In this document: piece after piece, positions 1 to 12,026 of the stretch | How the letters are laid out: each line of letters starts with the position of its first letter | Position numbering within the stretch: position 1 is the first letter of the stretch | Source: Solea solea | Lineage: Eukaryota > Chordata > Actinopteri > Pleuronectiformes > Soleidae | Direction of reading: 5' to 3' | Length of the DNA stretch: 64,000 nucleotides | Assembly (NCBI RefSeq): GCF_958295425.1 | Contig: NC_081142.1 | Coordinates: 24,712,469 to 24,776,468 of the forward strand | Position numbers and translations under genes: made by a program | Notes under the pieces: model-generated | What the model was told of the DNA's origin: nothing | Seen by the model: only the letters and a program-made list of their open reading frames with translations | The model's database searches: none

Positions 1-264
1 ATGTAGAATCAACACAAAACATATATTTGAATTCAAAGACTGTTATAATGGCTTTTTTAAACTTTGAACACAGTTTCATCTTTCTTATATTCTGAGATAG
101 AAATAATAACAGAACTCAGAACCACGTTAACGTGAAGGCGAAGTGCAGCGATGTCCTCATACAGAGTGTGTGTTCTCGACACGATGGTTCCTCTCCAGGG
201 TTTAGATCGTAAGAGGAATCTCCCGACGCAACGCCAGTGACTTCTTTCAGACCTTCATCGCTTA
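1..264. other. non-coding, nothing recognised
   Basis: No gene, RNA or repeat is recognised here. A stop-free stretch on the minus strand (about positions 57-257) has no start codon, visible splice sites or recognisable family and is not called. Confidence 0.4.
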
Positions 265-431
265 ACATATATATATATATGTGTGTGTATATATGTATGT
301 ATATATATGTATGTATGTATGTGTGTGTATATATATGTATGTATGTATATATGTATGTGTATATATGTATGTGTGTGTATATATTTATGTGTATATATAT
401 ATGTATGTATGTATATGTGTATATATGTATA

Positions 432-495
<64 letters not shown>

Positions 496-503
496 GTATA
501 TGT
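265..503. repeat. TA/TG-rich compound microsatellite
   Basis: About 240 bp of TATA, TATG and TGTG units, ending in a pure TA run of about 55 bp (439-493). Open frames through it encode only Tyr-Ile-Cys-Met-Val strings and are artefacts. Confidence 0.95.
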
Positions 504-856
504 ATGTTTGATAAAATTTCAAACTCACAAGCTGGTAATACAAGACTATTTTTTAAGATACAATGAAGTGTGGTGCGCCCGACCCCTCCGGGATCCCACC
601 TCAGACCTCGCACCCCCTTCACTTTCGCCGTGCGGAACAGTCCACTGGTGGCTGGGGAGAAGACCTACGAGGGGATCCTTCTGCACATTCTCGTTTTTTT
701 GTATGTGTATGTGTTATTTTTCCTTTTCCCTAATAGGAGTGTCAGAGCCACTCAATACACAGTGCATACTGTAATGAAACATCAAACGGATGAAGTACCC
801 GGCACTTTTATAAACAAAGTGACGCCCTTGATGTGGCTTAAAACATAGACCTACCT
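504..856. other. non-coding, nothing certain
   Basis: A GC-richer patch at 570-690 sits beside the hAT transposase remnant and may be the end of that element, but no terminal inverted repeat could be paired. Confidence 0.35.
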
Positions 857-1245
857 TACATGAAAACGAAATCCATTTGTCGATCTTTCCTTGTGAAGTG
901 GGCGATGGAAGCGTAGTAAAGTTTGTCCTTTGACTTGAGCTCCAAAAGAAGTCCTTTCTCTATGGACATCAGTACCAATGGTGATCCTGTCCGGTACTGT
1001 TTCGGGTGTGCATCTCAATTGAGTCGAGTAAGACGGGGGGAGTTGGACACAGGGATGGTCAGCACCAGGCAGGTGAGGGGACACAGCTGTGGCATGCTCT
1101 CAGTCAGCTCGTTAAGTGTCAGAAAGTGCAGCAGGTCTGATGGGCTCCTTGCCTCAAAGTTTGCCAAAGTTAGAACATGACTGTCAGTTCAATCAAGTGC
1201 AGCCCGTAGTTTTCACTATGCAGCTTCCGGTCTCCAACTAATAAG
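857..1245 (-). pseudogene. hAT-family transposase C-terminus, broken
   Basis: Read on the minus strand this region has the C-terminal dimerisation part of a hAT transposase of the kind often annotated as zinc finger MYM-type protein 1-like in fish. Recognisable blocks in order are HLIELTVMF, LANFEARSPSDLLHFLTL, CLVLTIPVS, then LMSIEKGLLLELKSKDKLYY and DRQMDFVFM, ending at a TAA whose complement is at 857-859. A frameshift separates the first two blocks. An in-frame TGA (complement 1015-1017) and disrupted sequence replace the usual Ser-Val-Glu-Arg-Ser-Phe-Ser segment. Only the last part of the transposase is present and no N-terminal zinc finger was found nearby, so this is a dead fragment. 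Family assignment is from recall of the hAT C-terminal pattern. Confidence 0.75.
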
Positions 1246-1780
1246 AATTTTCAGTCTTGAAATGCCTTTCCACTTTCATAACCTTTTCTTTTAATTCGAG
1301 TTCTGGAGTTGGACTTCCATTTTTTATTACTTGAAGTTTTTCTGTGAAAGGCCGCCTTGACAAAGGCGATACTATCAAGCTAGCCACAACATCGCTCTCT
1401 CAACCTCTCTCAGCACTCTGGGGGGCGTGTCGTGTATCTGTGGTCTGCAGTTAGACCTGCACTGTTCGGACTTCACAAAGGCATAGGATTTTTTGTTTTT
1501 GGCCCACCCACTTAAAATCAAACAGTGATTGGTCAGTTTGCCCATCACTCTCCAAACCAAAACACATTGCTAGGCCTTCTCCGGAATTCGAGAAGTCCTA
1601 ACCAATGAATGAGCCAGCTAACCGGGCCAAATAGAGACGGACGATTCTGATTGGATAACATGTTTCAGGACAGTAACCCTTTCATTGCTGATGGGAACAT
1701 GACAGTAAACTTAACTTTAGAACATAGATGATTGAAAATGTATTAAACGTATTGTATTAAATTAAATGACATACATTTTT

Positions 1781-1783
<3 letters not shown>
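1246..1783. other. non-coding, possibly rest of the hAT element
   Basis: Unique-looking sequence of mixed composition with no frame that can be supported. It lies on the 5' side of the minus-strand hAT fragment and may be decayed transposon. Confidence 0.3.
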
Positions 1784-1822
<39 letters not shown>

Positions 1823-1868
1823 CACACACACACATATATACATACATATATATATATATACATATATA
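1784..1868. repeat. TA/CA microsatellite
   Basis: TA repeats with a short CACACA core. Confidence 0.95.
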
Positions 1869-2780
1869 TTATTTAATACTAATTAAATAATACTTTAATA
1901 CAAATTTTTTGGTCCAGAATTAATGTAGAAGGCCCTGACGGTTCCCCATACGGTTAAGCGTATCTATATTACATATTTTAGACTTTAGTAACCAGCTAAA
2001 ACAATCCCAACTGCTCTTGGTTTGTGTGTAAAGTAATAATAATAAAAACTAATTTTAAGTAAACATTTCTAAAATTAAATTAGATTAAATTCAAGAAAGT
2101 TAAACTGAAATTTTGAGACACGTTTATTTATTCAGCTTGATTAAGTAAAGAAAGACTCAAAAGTAAACATTTGTTACATGACTGAATTTCTAATTTTGTT
2201 TGTTAGGTTTTGTTTTTCATCCAAATCATAAATAACAGCTCACTTTAGGCTTTAATTACCAGTAACTATAGTTTTGGCCAAAATTCAACAGTTAAACTTA
2301 TCACAAGTAAATGTGTGAGCAAATCTAAGAAATTCTGAGGTCAAACTTTAAATTCAGCTTCATCAAGGAAAACAAGACATGAGAGAATTTATGTACGACA
2401 TTCTGGCCAGTTTTCTCTTATTTTAAGGAATATTGCAGTGTGACAGTGGCTGCACATTTACAAGCTCATTTTACATTTTATTTTTAATTTTCTCAGTTTG
2501 AGAAAACAACAGTTACATCTTATTAATGTTTCCACAGTGCAGAGCTTTGAGCAAATAATCAGAATAATTTTGAATGCACTGGTAATGAGATGAGAGGCAG
2601 AGAAAGGGTTAAACTCGTAGAGAGAGATGTACAGTTTGTACCTCGGCTCTGACCTCTTTGACCTCTGACGTATCTCCCCTGTGCAGGATTCTTATTCAAC
2701 TTCAAACTGACAGTGTTTTTAATCTTTTCTTTGCTTCTCTCTTGGAGATTGGGGGGAAACAAAAATCAATACGGTGTGGC
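1869..2780. other. AT-rich DNA with a decayed dispersed repeat
   Basis: No gene. The stretch at about 2085-2200 resembles, in inverted orientation, sequence at 12735-12815 and 13140-13195: all share a CTGTCATGTAG-like word, then ATGTTGAC/ATGTTTAC and a TTGATGAAGCTGAATT-like word. Further weak matches occur near 2335-2470, 6530-6660 and 9300-9480. This is an old repeat family that I cannot name. Confidence 0.4.
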
Positions 2781-3240
2781 AGGCGATCTAGAAGCCTGTG
2801 AATTACACGGCCCCGTTTGGGCCGAGCGGCAGCCTTGAGCGGGAGACCGAGGGAAGATCATCAGAGACTGAGGCGAGGTCGCGGGTTCAGGTCAGGAGCA
2901 CAGATGGAAAAAGCAAGGCATTTACTGTCAGAGCACCAAAATGAGAAATAAGGTCCAGGAGGGAACCAGGGGAGCCCGGAGTCGTCTCTCTTCATTTTCC
3001 CTGAGAATACTTGTACCACCGCAGTCCTCTGCCGATGATATACTGCCCCCGAGCCCCGTGATGATGCCCACAACTACAAATCTGAGCGCAGAGCATATCG
3101 ACACCCGGGTCTGTCGTTACCCGTTAATCACGCCACTGACGTATGCACGCTTCAATCCCGGCTTCTTGGCAGCTCGCCGAGCCGCGTAAATGAACGCAGA
3201 TAAATCCACTTTCATCCCAAGTCCAGACTCCAGAGAAAAT
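2781..3240. other. GC-richer unique block, possible regulatory element
   Basis: CpG-containing, non-repetitive sequence within AT-rich surroundings. Open frames on both strands overlap and none looks like a known protein, so conserved non-coding DNA or a decayed exon are equally possible. Confidence 0.25.
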
Positions 3241-3750
3241 TTACACACTCAAAGTCATCATTCTGCTTCCCGGGACACATGGAAACGGAGCAGGAATTAT
3301 TGCAGCGACTGTAAACTGAAGTGGTGAAATGTGTGAGTAAATCTAATTAAAGAGTCGCAGCAGAGAAATTAAGTCTCTCTTAAAGGACCATTAGATTTTA
3401 ACTTGATAGACCTTCATGTTTTAAAGCACTGATAGATTACTGAGTCTCATCATCTTCATACAGTCAATTATTACTAGAACTATAACTTTAATAACTAACA
3501 TTTCTGTCTCTAATGAGCCCCTCCCACCAGCCTGAACAAGAACACACACAATCTTCTCTGAAAGGCTCCGCCCACATTTCAACATTTTACAACATTTATT
3601 TTTGTTAAGTTTATTTGCGGCGTAGGCAGTTGTTAATGTTGGAATAATTTTTTGCTGCAACATCAGGAAAATAAGTCCTCTTCTAACCCACAAGGCGGCA
3701 CAGGTTCAGGTCCAGGCTCTTTACAGTCCTCTCACACTTGGACTACTGCA
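3241..3750. other. non-coding, nothing recognised
   Basis: AT-rich DNA with no supported gene or repeat. Confidence 0.4.
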
Positions 3751-3850
3751 ATAGTGTTGGGAAGTTCGACTCTTTTTACTGACTCGGATCTTTTACTCGC
3801 GGACAGTAAATTGAACGAATCTTTTTACGAGTCATTTTGTTCATTTTTAC
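3751..3850 (+). mobile_element. possible hAT-type transposon end
   Basis: The block begins AGTGTTGGGAAGTTCG and continues with ACTCGGATCTTTTAC and GAACGAATCTTTTTACGAG, a pattern I associate with termini of abundant fish DNA transposons. The other end could not be found within a few kb, so boundaries are unknown. Confidence 0.3.
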
Positions 3851-5227
3851 AGCGGGTGGCGCTGTTGCCCTCTTGTGGGCGTCGTAAAAAAGGCCGCGGA
3901 TCACTTAACACTGAAGGCAATGTGGTTTGCTTCAGCTGACAGAGTATAATAAACAAAATGCCCCAAGCAATTCAAACCATATATAACTCCCCTCAAGTGC
4001 AATCACGAACACAAGGTGATCTTTGAATACTGGCATTTATTGCACTTCCACGTTGTCAACATGACAATCATGCCATAAGAACTAGATAAAATAAATAAAC
4101 AAATCATAAACTTAGTCTCACAACAAAAAGCATTCTCACAGAGAATAATAACAAATAAGTCACAAATACAAAATATCTTTGTAGACTGAAATATAGATAC
4201 ATTTAAAGAAAACAACATTCAACGAGCAGTCACGCCGCGATCACGTGACCACGCACTTTAACAAGCCTGTTAACATCAATTAATAATAAAACAGACCCGC
4301 CCCCATTGGTTCCACTACACAATATAAAGAAATAAACTTCTAAACAGCCTTCTAAACCTTCTTTGTGGTCTTCTTTATTTATGTACACAAATTAAACCCT
4401 TTTAATAAAGCAAATTATTCTTATATTTAAATGACGTTACTAAATGAAAAACTACTACTCCAGAAAATGCTTAAACATCGCAATAAAAGTGCATAAAATA
4501 AACAAAATATTTATATAATAATTACTGAGATTACAAACATTTCCCTGTGTACAAACATGTCTGTCACAGTAAATTGAAATTGATTTGTGAGAACTTAATG
4601 TGGAATTATACAGAATTTTCCAATGCTTGAATGATTGAAATTAAACAATACAACTTCAAATGATGTGACTCAAATTTAGTTTTTTAATGCAATTGTTCAA
4701 GTTTAATAATTTTAAATTCAAATATGAATGATTCAAATTCACTTTCTGGTGCTACACATTTCAGCCCATAGTTTTCTGTCCTGCGTGTGTTTTGGGGTTT
4801 GTGTGTGTTTTGATTTTGCAGCGTGTTTCTGTTGCTGCATGTGTTTCTTTCTGCAGATCATTTTTCTTTTGCAGCACGGTTCTCACATTGCATTTGTTTT
4901 TGTTTGTGTTTGTGAATCTGCAGCTCGTTTCTCTTCCGGTCTGCTCCTGTCAGGCCACCGTACAAAACAATAACAACATTTTGTGGTTTTGTTTTTTTGA
5001 CGTCAGTTAACAGAGGTCTATACACGATAGTGTATACACACTGACGAGTGTATATCGGCCACGTTTTGCTCCGTCCCATCAAACACGGATCATTGTGAAC
5101 TCGACTATTTTTCCCTCAGCAGAAATAAAACCTGATTAATTTCTGCTTGAGACCAAAGTCTTAACGTCTGTGATCGATACACGGCAGCAGTGACCTGTCG
5201 ATACTGGACTGACTGAGTAATTAGCCT
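3851..5227. other. non-coding AT-rich DNA
   Basis: No gene recognised. 4770-4930 is TG/TTTG-rich and yields false frames. A CTCF-core-like word, TGCCCTCTTGTGG, lies at 3866-3878. Confidence 0.4.
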
Positions 5228-5343
5228 GCACGCTACACACACACGCTACACACTCACTCCACACACACACACACACACAAGCTACACACACACGCTACAC
5301 ACTCACTCCACACACACCCACACACACACAAGCTACACACACT
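5228..5343. repeat. CA-rich minisatellite
   Basis: CACACA runs interspersed with GCTACACAC and CACTCACTCC units, directly before the left end of the following inverted-repeat element. Confidence 0.9.
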
Positions 5344-5347
5344 ATCA

Positions 5348-6487
5348 GGGGCATTTTATGCCAGCACACTATACTAAAATCGCGTGTACAGCGCCTATGC
5401 GATGACATCAAACCTCTAACGCGCACGTGTAAATTCCATTCACTTTCAATGGACAGCAGCAGTCCATGCACACCCATCGCTATGGGCGTCGCTATGGGCA
5501 CACCCCCCCCCGCAAAATTGTTGATCATAAATAGTGTTGGGGACATGTTTACATGCTGCGCGAATATAGTATAGGATAATATAAAATATATGTACTGTAG
5601 GTTAATAATTGTCCCCCCATGCATTTCATATGCCCACCTTAAGACTGAGGTCTGGCGAAGGGTCTGAGTCCATGTATTACACATGCACACGTTAAGGCGT
5701 CTGAAACGTTGGCGTTAGTACAATAGTGACACACGCGTTAACGCCTATAGCGTGTGCCCGCCTATAACGGGATGTTGAGGTATATCAGGGACTGTACCAT
5801 TGTTCAGGCGCGAAACTGAGGAAGAGGCTGTGCGCATTTACGCACAAGGTACACTGGATCATCAGGACCTGACAGTTATTCGTTTTCTATGTTCTGCAGC
5901 CTGTCTATACAGATCAGCTGTAACACATAGTCTCAGGTTCATATGGGATTGTTTAGAAGAAAGCATAATTTATAGATGAATCCCAAGCCCCATCAGAGCT
6001 GTCAGGATATTTTTTATTTTTAAGTAGCTGAAATTATTCCGTAAATAAATATATAATTAAATATAATTAATTAATAATTAATAAAATAATTATTTAAAAT
6101 AAATAATTTTATTTTAATAAAATAAATAATTTTATTTTAACAAAATAAATAATTAATAATATTAAATTAAATTAAATTAAATACTAAATAATTATTTGTA
6201 CATTGAGACAAGCGTGCGCACCCTTCATTATTTGGTGAACTCGCAATACGCATGCCTGTATGCATGTTACATTACATTACATTACATTACATTACATTAC
6301 ATGTCATTTAGCAGACGCTTTTACCCAAAGCGACTTACAATAAGTGCATTTAAACATTTGGGTACAAATAAGAGCTAGAAGTAAGAAAGAGCTTCAAGTA
6401 AGCATGTGTATCGCATGCGTGTTTTTATGCAGGTGTCGGCAACGCGGATAAGGCGTTTTAGTATAGTGTGATGGCATAAAATGCCCC
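5348..6487. mobile_element. 1.14-kb DNA transposon with 32-bp TIRs, non-autonomous
   Basis: The left end (5348-5379, beginning GGGGCATTTTATGCCA) is the reverse complement of the right end (6456-6487, ending TGGCATAAAATGCCCC) over 32 bp with one mismatch. The interior has no transposase frame, so it is non-autonomous or decayed. The interior carries an AT-rich tract (6057-6187) and an ACATT-type fish repeat (6269-6375). No convincing target-site duplication was found because both flanks are CA-repeat DNA. The superfamily is not assigned. Confidence 0.75.
6269..6375 (+). repeat. ACATT repeat plus GCGACTTACA dispersed fish repeat, nested
   Basis: Six ACATT units lead into a block containing GTCATTTAGCAGACGCTTTT and AAAGCGACTTACAATAAGTG. 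I recognise this as a very common dispersed repeat of teleost genomes. It lies inside the 5348-6487 element, near its right end. Confidence 0.65.
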
Positions 6488-8215
6488 CCATACACACACA
6501 TACAATAGAGACAAAAACAACAGGTCAGTGTTTTAAGCACATTAATATACTTAAAACCAGTGTTTAAATCTGCAACTACTGTTGCAAGACTGTTATGCTC
6601 CTTAAAACAAGGAAAAACAGGACACAAACTGAACCTTCCTTTCATTGATTGTACCACAGTTCTCATATTTCCACACACTGAATGTACTTAACACAAACTT
6701 AATACACAGCTGTTGGAATGTAATGATAAAACAGCTTTAGTTACCTTGTAACTGGTAATTCAAGCTTTAAGTAAGCTGTAATTAAGACTAAGTTAAAAAA
6801 AACAACATTTTCTTCTGCAAAATTTGCTTTTCCAAGATTCTGTCTCTTTTTAGACAAATTTCCCTGAAATGAGGCTTAATTTACGTCCTTGAAACTCTCA
6901 CTGTAGTTAGTAATTACTCAGGATTAAGTCGTGGTTTAGTCATTGTAAAATCCTGGATTTAGTAGAAACAAATTGGTGCATCCTCACCCTCAGCGTGGTG
7001 TCGTCCGCAAACTGTCGGAACTTTTATTCTAATTCAACGTAAACATGTTTCTCTTCAAAGCTCTGGATGTATACACAGATAAATAAGAAGAACAGTGAAG
7101 ATGCTCTGATTTTCTTTACGTTCACAACAACACAAATCACACAGACGCTGACAGTAAAGAGAGAGCGAGAGATGATTAATTTGCAGGAATATTAATTCCC
7201 GGCTATAAATAATCTGCTTGATTACTGTTCCAACATCAAACCAAGGCAAACAATTCGCCTTTTAAACAGTTTGTTCAGAGAGAATTCTGACAGGAGTAAG
7301 TGACAGCTGGTGATGAACAGGAACATCCACAGATCACACACGTCTTCCACCGCATCACAAATTCATTCTAAAAATGAGACATCACTCAGCGGCCGTGGCA
7401 AAAGCAGCAAAAGCAGTAAAAACAGCAAAAGCAGCCAACGTAGCTCCTGCTTGAAGAATTTTGGATTTTTTCTTTTTTTTCTTTATTTCCACTGACAACA
7501 ACGAGTCTAATTAAACCAAACACGTCTCTGTTTGTCTGACTAAAATAACTCAATTATAGAAACTCCAAACATCTGGCTGCACACTCACAGGATTGATTAT
7601 TACCACTTTATTTTCCTGCTGAAATGATTAAATAAGACAGTCATCACTTCAGAGACACGTCTGTCTCATCAGCAGCCACAGCAAAGTCAAAGAGCGACGA
7701 ACCTCAGCTAATCTGTGTGTGTGTGTGAATTCCTGTTGTTTTATTTTTAGCTTGTTTTTTTGTTTGTGTCTTTACACTGAGCTGGTTTCTAATGATGATT
7801 TTGTGTAAATGACAAAGTGTGAACACCAGAACTGATCCAGGTCTGAGTCTCTGGACTTGTTACGTACTCTTTGTCCTTCACAGCGAGGATCCAGTTACTT
7901 TCACTGGCCACTTTATTAGGTACACCTGGTCAGCTGCTTGTTGATGTCCACAATGCTGCCGCTCGCCTTTTGGAAAGACTTTCCGATAATTGTAAAGTCA
8001 AATCAGGAAAAGATTTCCCGATAATCGTAAGATTACGGATTAACAGCAGTTTAATTGTAACCTGGTTCAGATTTGTTTATCTCAGCGACACAGATTCACA
8101 GATCTTCACAGATCAGGATGAATTGTGTCATGTTTATGTTTTATATAAAATGTATAAACAGATCTCATACACAGACCTTGAGGGACCAGAATCCACTGTG
8201 TCCTTTCATTTCAGG
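6488..8215. other. non-coding, nothing recognised
   Basis: No supported gene. The word CTTTATTAGGTACACCT at about 7911-7927 recurs at about 62649-62665 and probably marks two copies of an old dispersed repeat. Confidence 0.4.
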
Positions 8216-8310
8216 AGACGAAGAAGAAAAAGAAAAAGGAAAATAATAAGAAAAAGGAAAATAATAAGAAGAAGGAAAATAAGAAGAAGAAGAAGAAGAA
8301 GAAGGGAAAA
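8216..8310. repeat. purine-only tract
   Basis: About 95 bp, nearly all A and G apart from a few T, made of GAAGAAG and AAAAAGG units. Confidence 0.9.
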
Positions 8311-8377
8311 AATCCTAATTGAAACTTTGGTTCAATGATTTGACTCCAGACTTTGTCACTGTCACAGAATCAATGGA

Positions 8378-8472
8378 GGCAGACAGGCAGGCAGGCAGGC
8401 AGACAGGCAAGCAGGCAGGCAGGCAGGCAGACAGGCAGACAGGCAGGCAGGCAGACAGACAGGCAGGCAGGT
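8378..8472. repeat. GGCA/GACA tetranucleotide repeat
   Basis: Tandem AGGC and AGAC units for about 95 bp. The frame across it encodes only Gln-Ala-Gly-Arg strings. Confidence 0.95.
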
Positions 8473-8589
8473 TTACTCACCTCCTGAAATTAAAAAGTGT
8501 GACATCACAGTGGACACAGTCATTATCATTGTAATGGAGTATCCACAGTCTGCCAGCTGCTGTGTGTGTGTGTGTGTGTTCCTGAATCT

Positions 8590-8735
8590 GTTTACACACT
8601 CACATTATGAGGACTTGTCTTCTTTATGGGGACAAAAATCAAGTCGCCAGAAAACAAACGATTACATTTTAAGGTGAGGACATGTTACATGGTTTGGTTA
8701 AGGGTTAAGGGTTAAGGTTAAGGTGGAGTAAGTCT
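8590..8735 (+). repeat. dispersed repeat with GGTTAAGG telomere-like words
   Basis: Contains ATGAGGACTTG, TATGGGGACAAAAATCAAGT and GGTTAAGGGTTAAGG. The same elements recur in reverse orientation at about 34835-35060 as TGTCCCCAC and CCTAACCCTAACC. It is a dispersed repeat, often beside CA repeats in fish, and not a telomere. Confidence 0.6.
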
Positions 8736-9990
8736 CCAGGAAATATCTTTGTCATCTTTGATGTCATGAATAAAAACGCGACAAATGTTCTTCTGTCAGA
8801 CAGTGTCAGTTCATTTAAAGGTGCAATACGTTATCTGTCATCACATCAAATACTCATTGTTCTTTGAACCCGCCCCTTTTTTTGGTGTTTGTTCTTTTAT
8901 TCACACAGAAAACATATTGTTATAAATCATGTCATGTGAACATCTTTAACTTGAACATTTGATCGCACATTTATTTCCTTTGTCGGTCGTTTTCGAGTGA
9001 GAAAACCAAAGGTGTGTGGTTTGTATTTCATTCACACTTTTCATAAAAAAACATTCATATCAGGTTTCAAGGTTAATTCCACACCTCAGGTGAGGATTAG
9101 GGTCACATTTGAAAGGTTTGATTGGAAACAAACAAACTGAATTGTGAGATTAAAGTCTGACTTCTGAATTTTCTCAGAATTTTCTAATGCAAAAATTGGT
9201 TTTCAAGAAAGTAAAATTAGGAGGGTTTTTTTTACCTGAAAAGAAAAAAAGATCTTGCCCAGATCGTTTTTCATGAGAAAAAACATCTTGACTTTGTCTT
9301 CATAAGATATTCCAGCTGAATTTAAGCTTTAATTATCAGTAGCAGCTAAAGCTTTGGTTTGCACTAAACATTTGTTACGTAAAGTCCAAGTCAAGTCCAC
9401 TTTTCCTTGTTTTGAGGAACATTACCGTCTGAACGTGGCTGCAGATTACAGGCTAGTTTTCCAGCCAAGCAAAATTAGCTTACACTGTTGGCAGATTATT
9501 TTATTTATCTTATCTTTTATTTTTATTTTTATTAAAACGGTTTAATTATAGTCGGGCTGTTTTTGCAGTGATGTGTTATAAAATGAAGAGAAAATAAAGA
9601 TGGCCCTGATGGTGCAGTGTCAACATTAAAAACATGTGACGCACACAACACATCATCATGTTCATGACGTCACAATTCATGCGGCAGTTTTAGTGTAAAA
9701 AATTCAAAGACAGTTTCATTTGTTCTGAAAACAGCTGCTCGACCACAGACGCGTGCACTTACGCTGACGACAACAGTCATTATTTTAAAGTTCTCATAAA
9801 CTGTAAATGTCCTTTTAGTGTTTTCATCCTGACACATTTGAAGTCCTTCAGAAACGCGCGTGTGTGCAAACCATCGAGATAAAAGCTAAAAGGTTTCCCC
9901 ACATTATGCAAAACAGCACACGTGTGACGGCGGGTGACACGAGCGCGTGAATGATCGCAGCGAAGCTCCTGACACCGAGCTCAGCGTAAA
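8736..9990. other. non-coding, weak old repeats only
   Basis: AT-rich sequence with no gene. 9300-9480 resembles the decayed repeat seen near 2000-2470. Confidence 0.4.
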
Positions 9991-10400
9991 GGACTCGTCA
10001 CAGACAATCCAGAGGAAATGCTCTTAGGCAAATAGAGGAGGCCGTCGCCCATTTGAGTAAAGTAGCAAGCAATTACACACGAGGATGATTGAGGAGGAGG
10101 GGGCGCTGTCACGGCGGCGAGGAGCAGGGACCTCTGCAGATGAAATGAAAATGGTCCACATAATGGCCGGAGTGACAGCGCGGCCACTTTGGACGGAGCG
10201 ACGATTACGGCGGTGTCAACAGCAGCGAGAGAAAGAGGCGGAGTGTGAGGACGGTCATTAGAGGCGGATGCTGTAGAGAATGTCACAGCAAAGGACTTCA
10301 CGCCGTGATTTATGGACATTTGTCATCGCGGGGACGTGCGCGTTATCAATTCTGTGACTGCGCTAATAGCGATAATGAGGTCGGCGGCTGTACAGTGTCA
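9991..10400. other. candidate conserved non-coding element
   Basis: A non-repetitive block with CpGs and no coherent frame, preserved-looking between repeats. It includes AAGCAATTACACACGAGG and a GC-rich middle. Assignment as regulatory DNA is inference from composition and position only. Confidence 0.25.
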
Positions 10401-10730
10401 TCTCAGCACTTTGGGTTCACAGATGTGTGTCTGTGTGTGTGTACGTGTGTGTGTGTGTGCGTGTGTGTGGTTACCTGGTCCTGAACCACATCAGTCACCA
10501 AACATTACCTTCACGCTGACTTTGGCTTCATCTCCTGGAAAGACTCCTGGATCTGAGGCGCTGAGATTAGTGGAGGAAGAGCAGCTAATGAGCAGCAGAT
10601 GTGTTTTCTGCAGTAAAAACCTGTCGTTGTGATGTTAACATTCTGCCTCTGAACACAAACTCTGTAACATTGTTTCTATGTTGGATCATACGATTTTAGC
10701 CACTTGACAAACGTAATAAAATCTATGTCA

Positions 10731-10968
10731 GTTTAAGTCTCTATGTCACATGTTCACATCTTTATCTCACTGTTGTCTCTTTGTCTCACTTTTCCAACAG
10801 GAAACTGAAGTTTGTAAACCACTCACTCTCCCACACCAAAGTTTATAGAGAAAATCAGTGATTTTAGCTGGCGGGGACACAGGAGCTGCTGGTCCTCTGC
10901 TGCCTCGTGTGGTCACTTTGTGTCACTGAACATAACAACAAACAAGGATTTCAAACACTGAAAATAAG
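10731..10968 (+). mobile_element. family-A fold-back repeat, left half
   Basis: Starts GTTTAAGTCT, then ACAGGAAACTGAAGTTTG, CACTCTCCCACACCAAAG, AGAGAAAATCAGTGATTTTA and the asymmetric centre GCTGGCGGGGACACAGGAGC. The copy stops after the centre and is followed by a 20-bp minisatellite. It is the reference for the plus orientation used in this annotation. Confidence 0.85.
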
Positions 10969-11200
10969 ACCTGTTTCTGACCCACAGACCTGCTCCTGAC
11001 CCACAGACCTTCTCCTGACCCACAGACCTGCTCCAGATCCACAGACCTTCTCCTGACCCACAGACCTGCTCCCGACCCACAGACCTGCTCCCGATCCACA
11101 GACCTTCTCCTGACCCACAGACATGCTCCTGACCACATACCTGCTCCTGACCCACAGACCTGCTCCTGAACCACAGACCTGCTCCTGGCTCACAGAGTCT
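10969..11200. repeat. 20-bp minisatellite
   Basis: About 11 units of a 20-bp motif (CCACAGACCTGCTCCTGACC and variants). Three minus-strand frames cross it and encode Gly-Ser-Gly-Glu-Gly-Leu-Trp repeats. These are artefacts because 20 bp is not a multiple of three and all frames stay open. Confidence 0.95.
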
Positions 11201-11367
11201 TTAGGTCAGCAGGTCTGTGGGTCCTCAGGACCAGGACTGAGAGAAACCCTGTTCTAGCTGGAGACAGTCTCTTAGAGTGTTCATGTTTCTTGTAAACATA
11301 AAGTCAGATTTCATCCTGTGCTGCTGATCAGCTGCAGGTGTGAAGACATCATCACTCAGAATCTGCT

Positions 11368-11398
<31 letters not shown>

Positions 11399-11430
11399 AG
11401 TGTGTGTGTGGTGGACAGCACAGCCGGCTC

Positions 11431-11620
11431 TGACTCACATTAGCATCAGCTTGTTTTCCGCGGTAATTAACACACGATTAATTGGCATCTTTATCTCATT
11501 AGAGCCAATCTGATCAGAGTATGATGAGGTTTCAGCGCACGCCCATTTGTTTGAGCCAGTTGTGGTAATTGCTGTCATTATTATGGGCTGTTTAGCGTCG
11601 TCCGTGGGCCTCCCCTCTCT
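11431..11620. other. candidate conserved non-coding element, TAAT-rich
   Basis: A unique block with several homeodomain-type cores (GTAATTAACACACGATTAAT, CTCATTAG, GGTAATTGC) and no coding frame. Its texture is that of vertebrate developmental enhancers, but conservation cannot be tested here. Confidence 0.35.
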
Positions 11621-11624
11621 CACA

Positions 11625-11664
<40 letters not shown>
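11621..11664. repeat. CT microsatellite
   Basis: About 20 CT units. A short CCT run lies upstream at 11369-11395 and CA/TG runs lie downstream at 11791-11816 and 11893-11912. Confidence 0.95.
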
Positions 11665-11667
<3 letters not shown>

Positions 11668-12026
11668 CCTGGACCCCATAAAGACCAGCCATGTGTCACG
11701 GCTCAGTTTCGTTAACCCCTGGAATGAGCCCAGTGGTGGCACCGTGTGGTTAACGGCCGAGCGGTGATTAGTGCTCACACATCCAACCTCTAACACACAC
11801 ACACACACACACACACGCTGTCAAACTGCCTTTGTGTCCACTCCTTATTCCACTCCCACCTGCTCCAAACATAAACATTACAAGCACAACAGGTGTGTGT
11901 GTGTGTGTGTGTAAATCCTTACACTATAAAAAAAAAGCTCTACTAGAAATAAGCCAGCTATACTTAAATGAATTAAACTTTGTCAGCGGGCTAAAATATT
12001 ACTGTTATTATAACTATCTTATAATA

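Noticed and set aside
53..257. Stop-free minus-strand stretch that reads like ordinary protein
   Set aside because: About 65 codons without ATG, supported splice sites or family match; chance openness cannot be excluded.
7871..8338. 155-residue frame with a basic Arg/Lys tail
   Set aside because: The tail is the purine-only tract and the front part shows no known domain or splice context.
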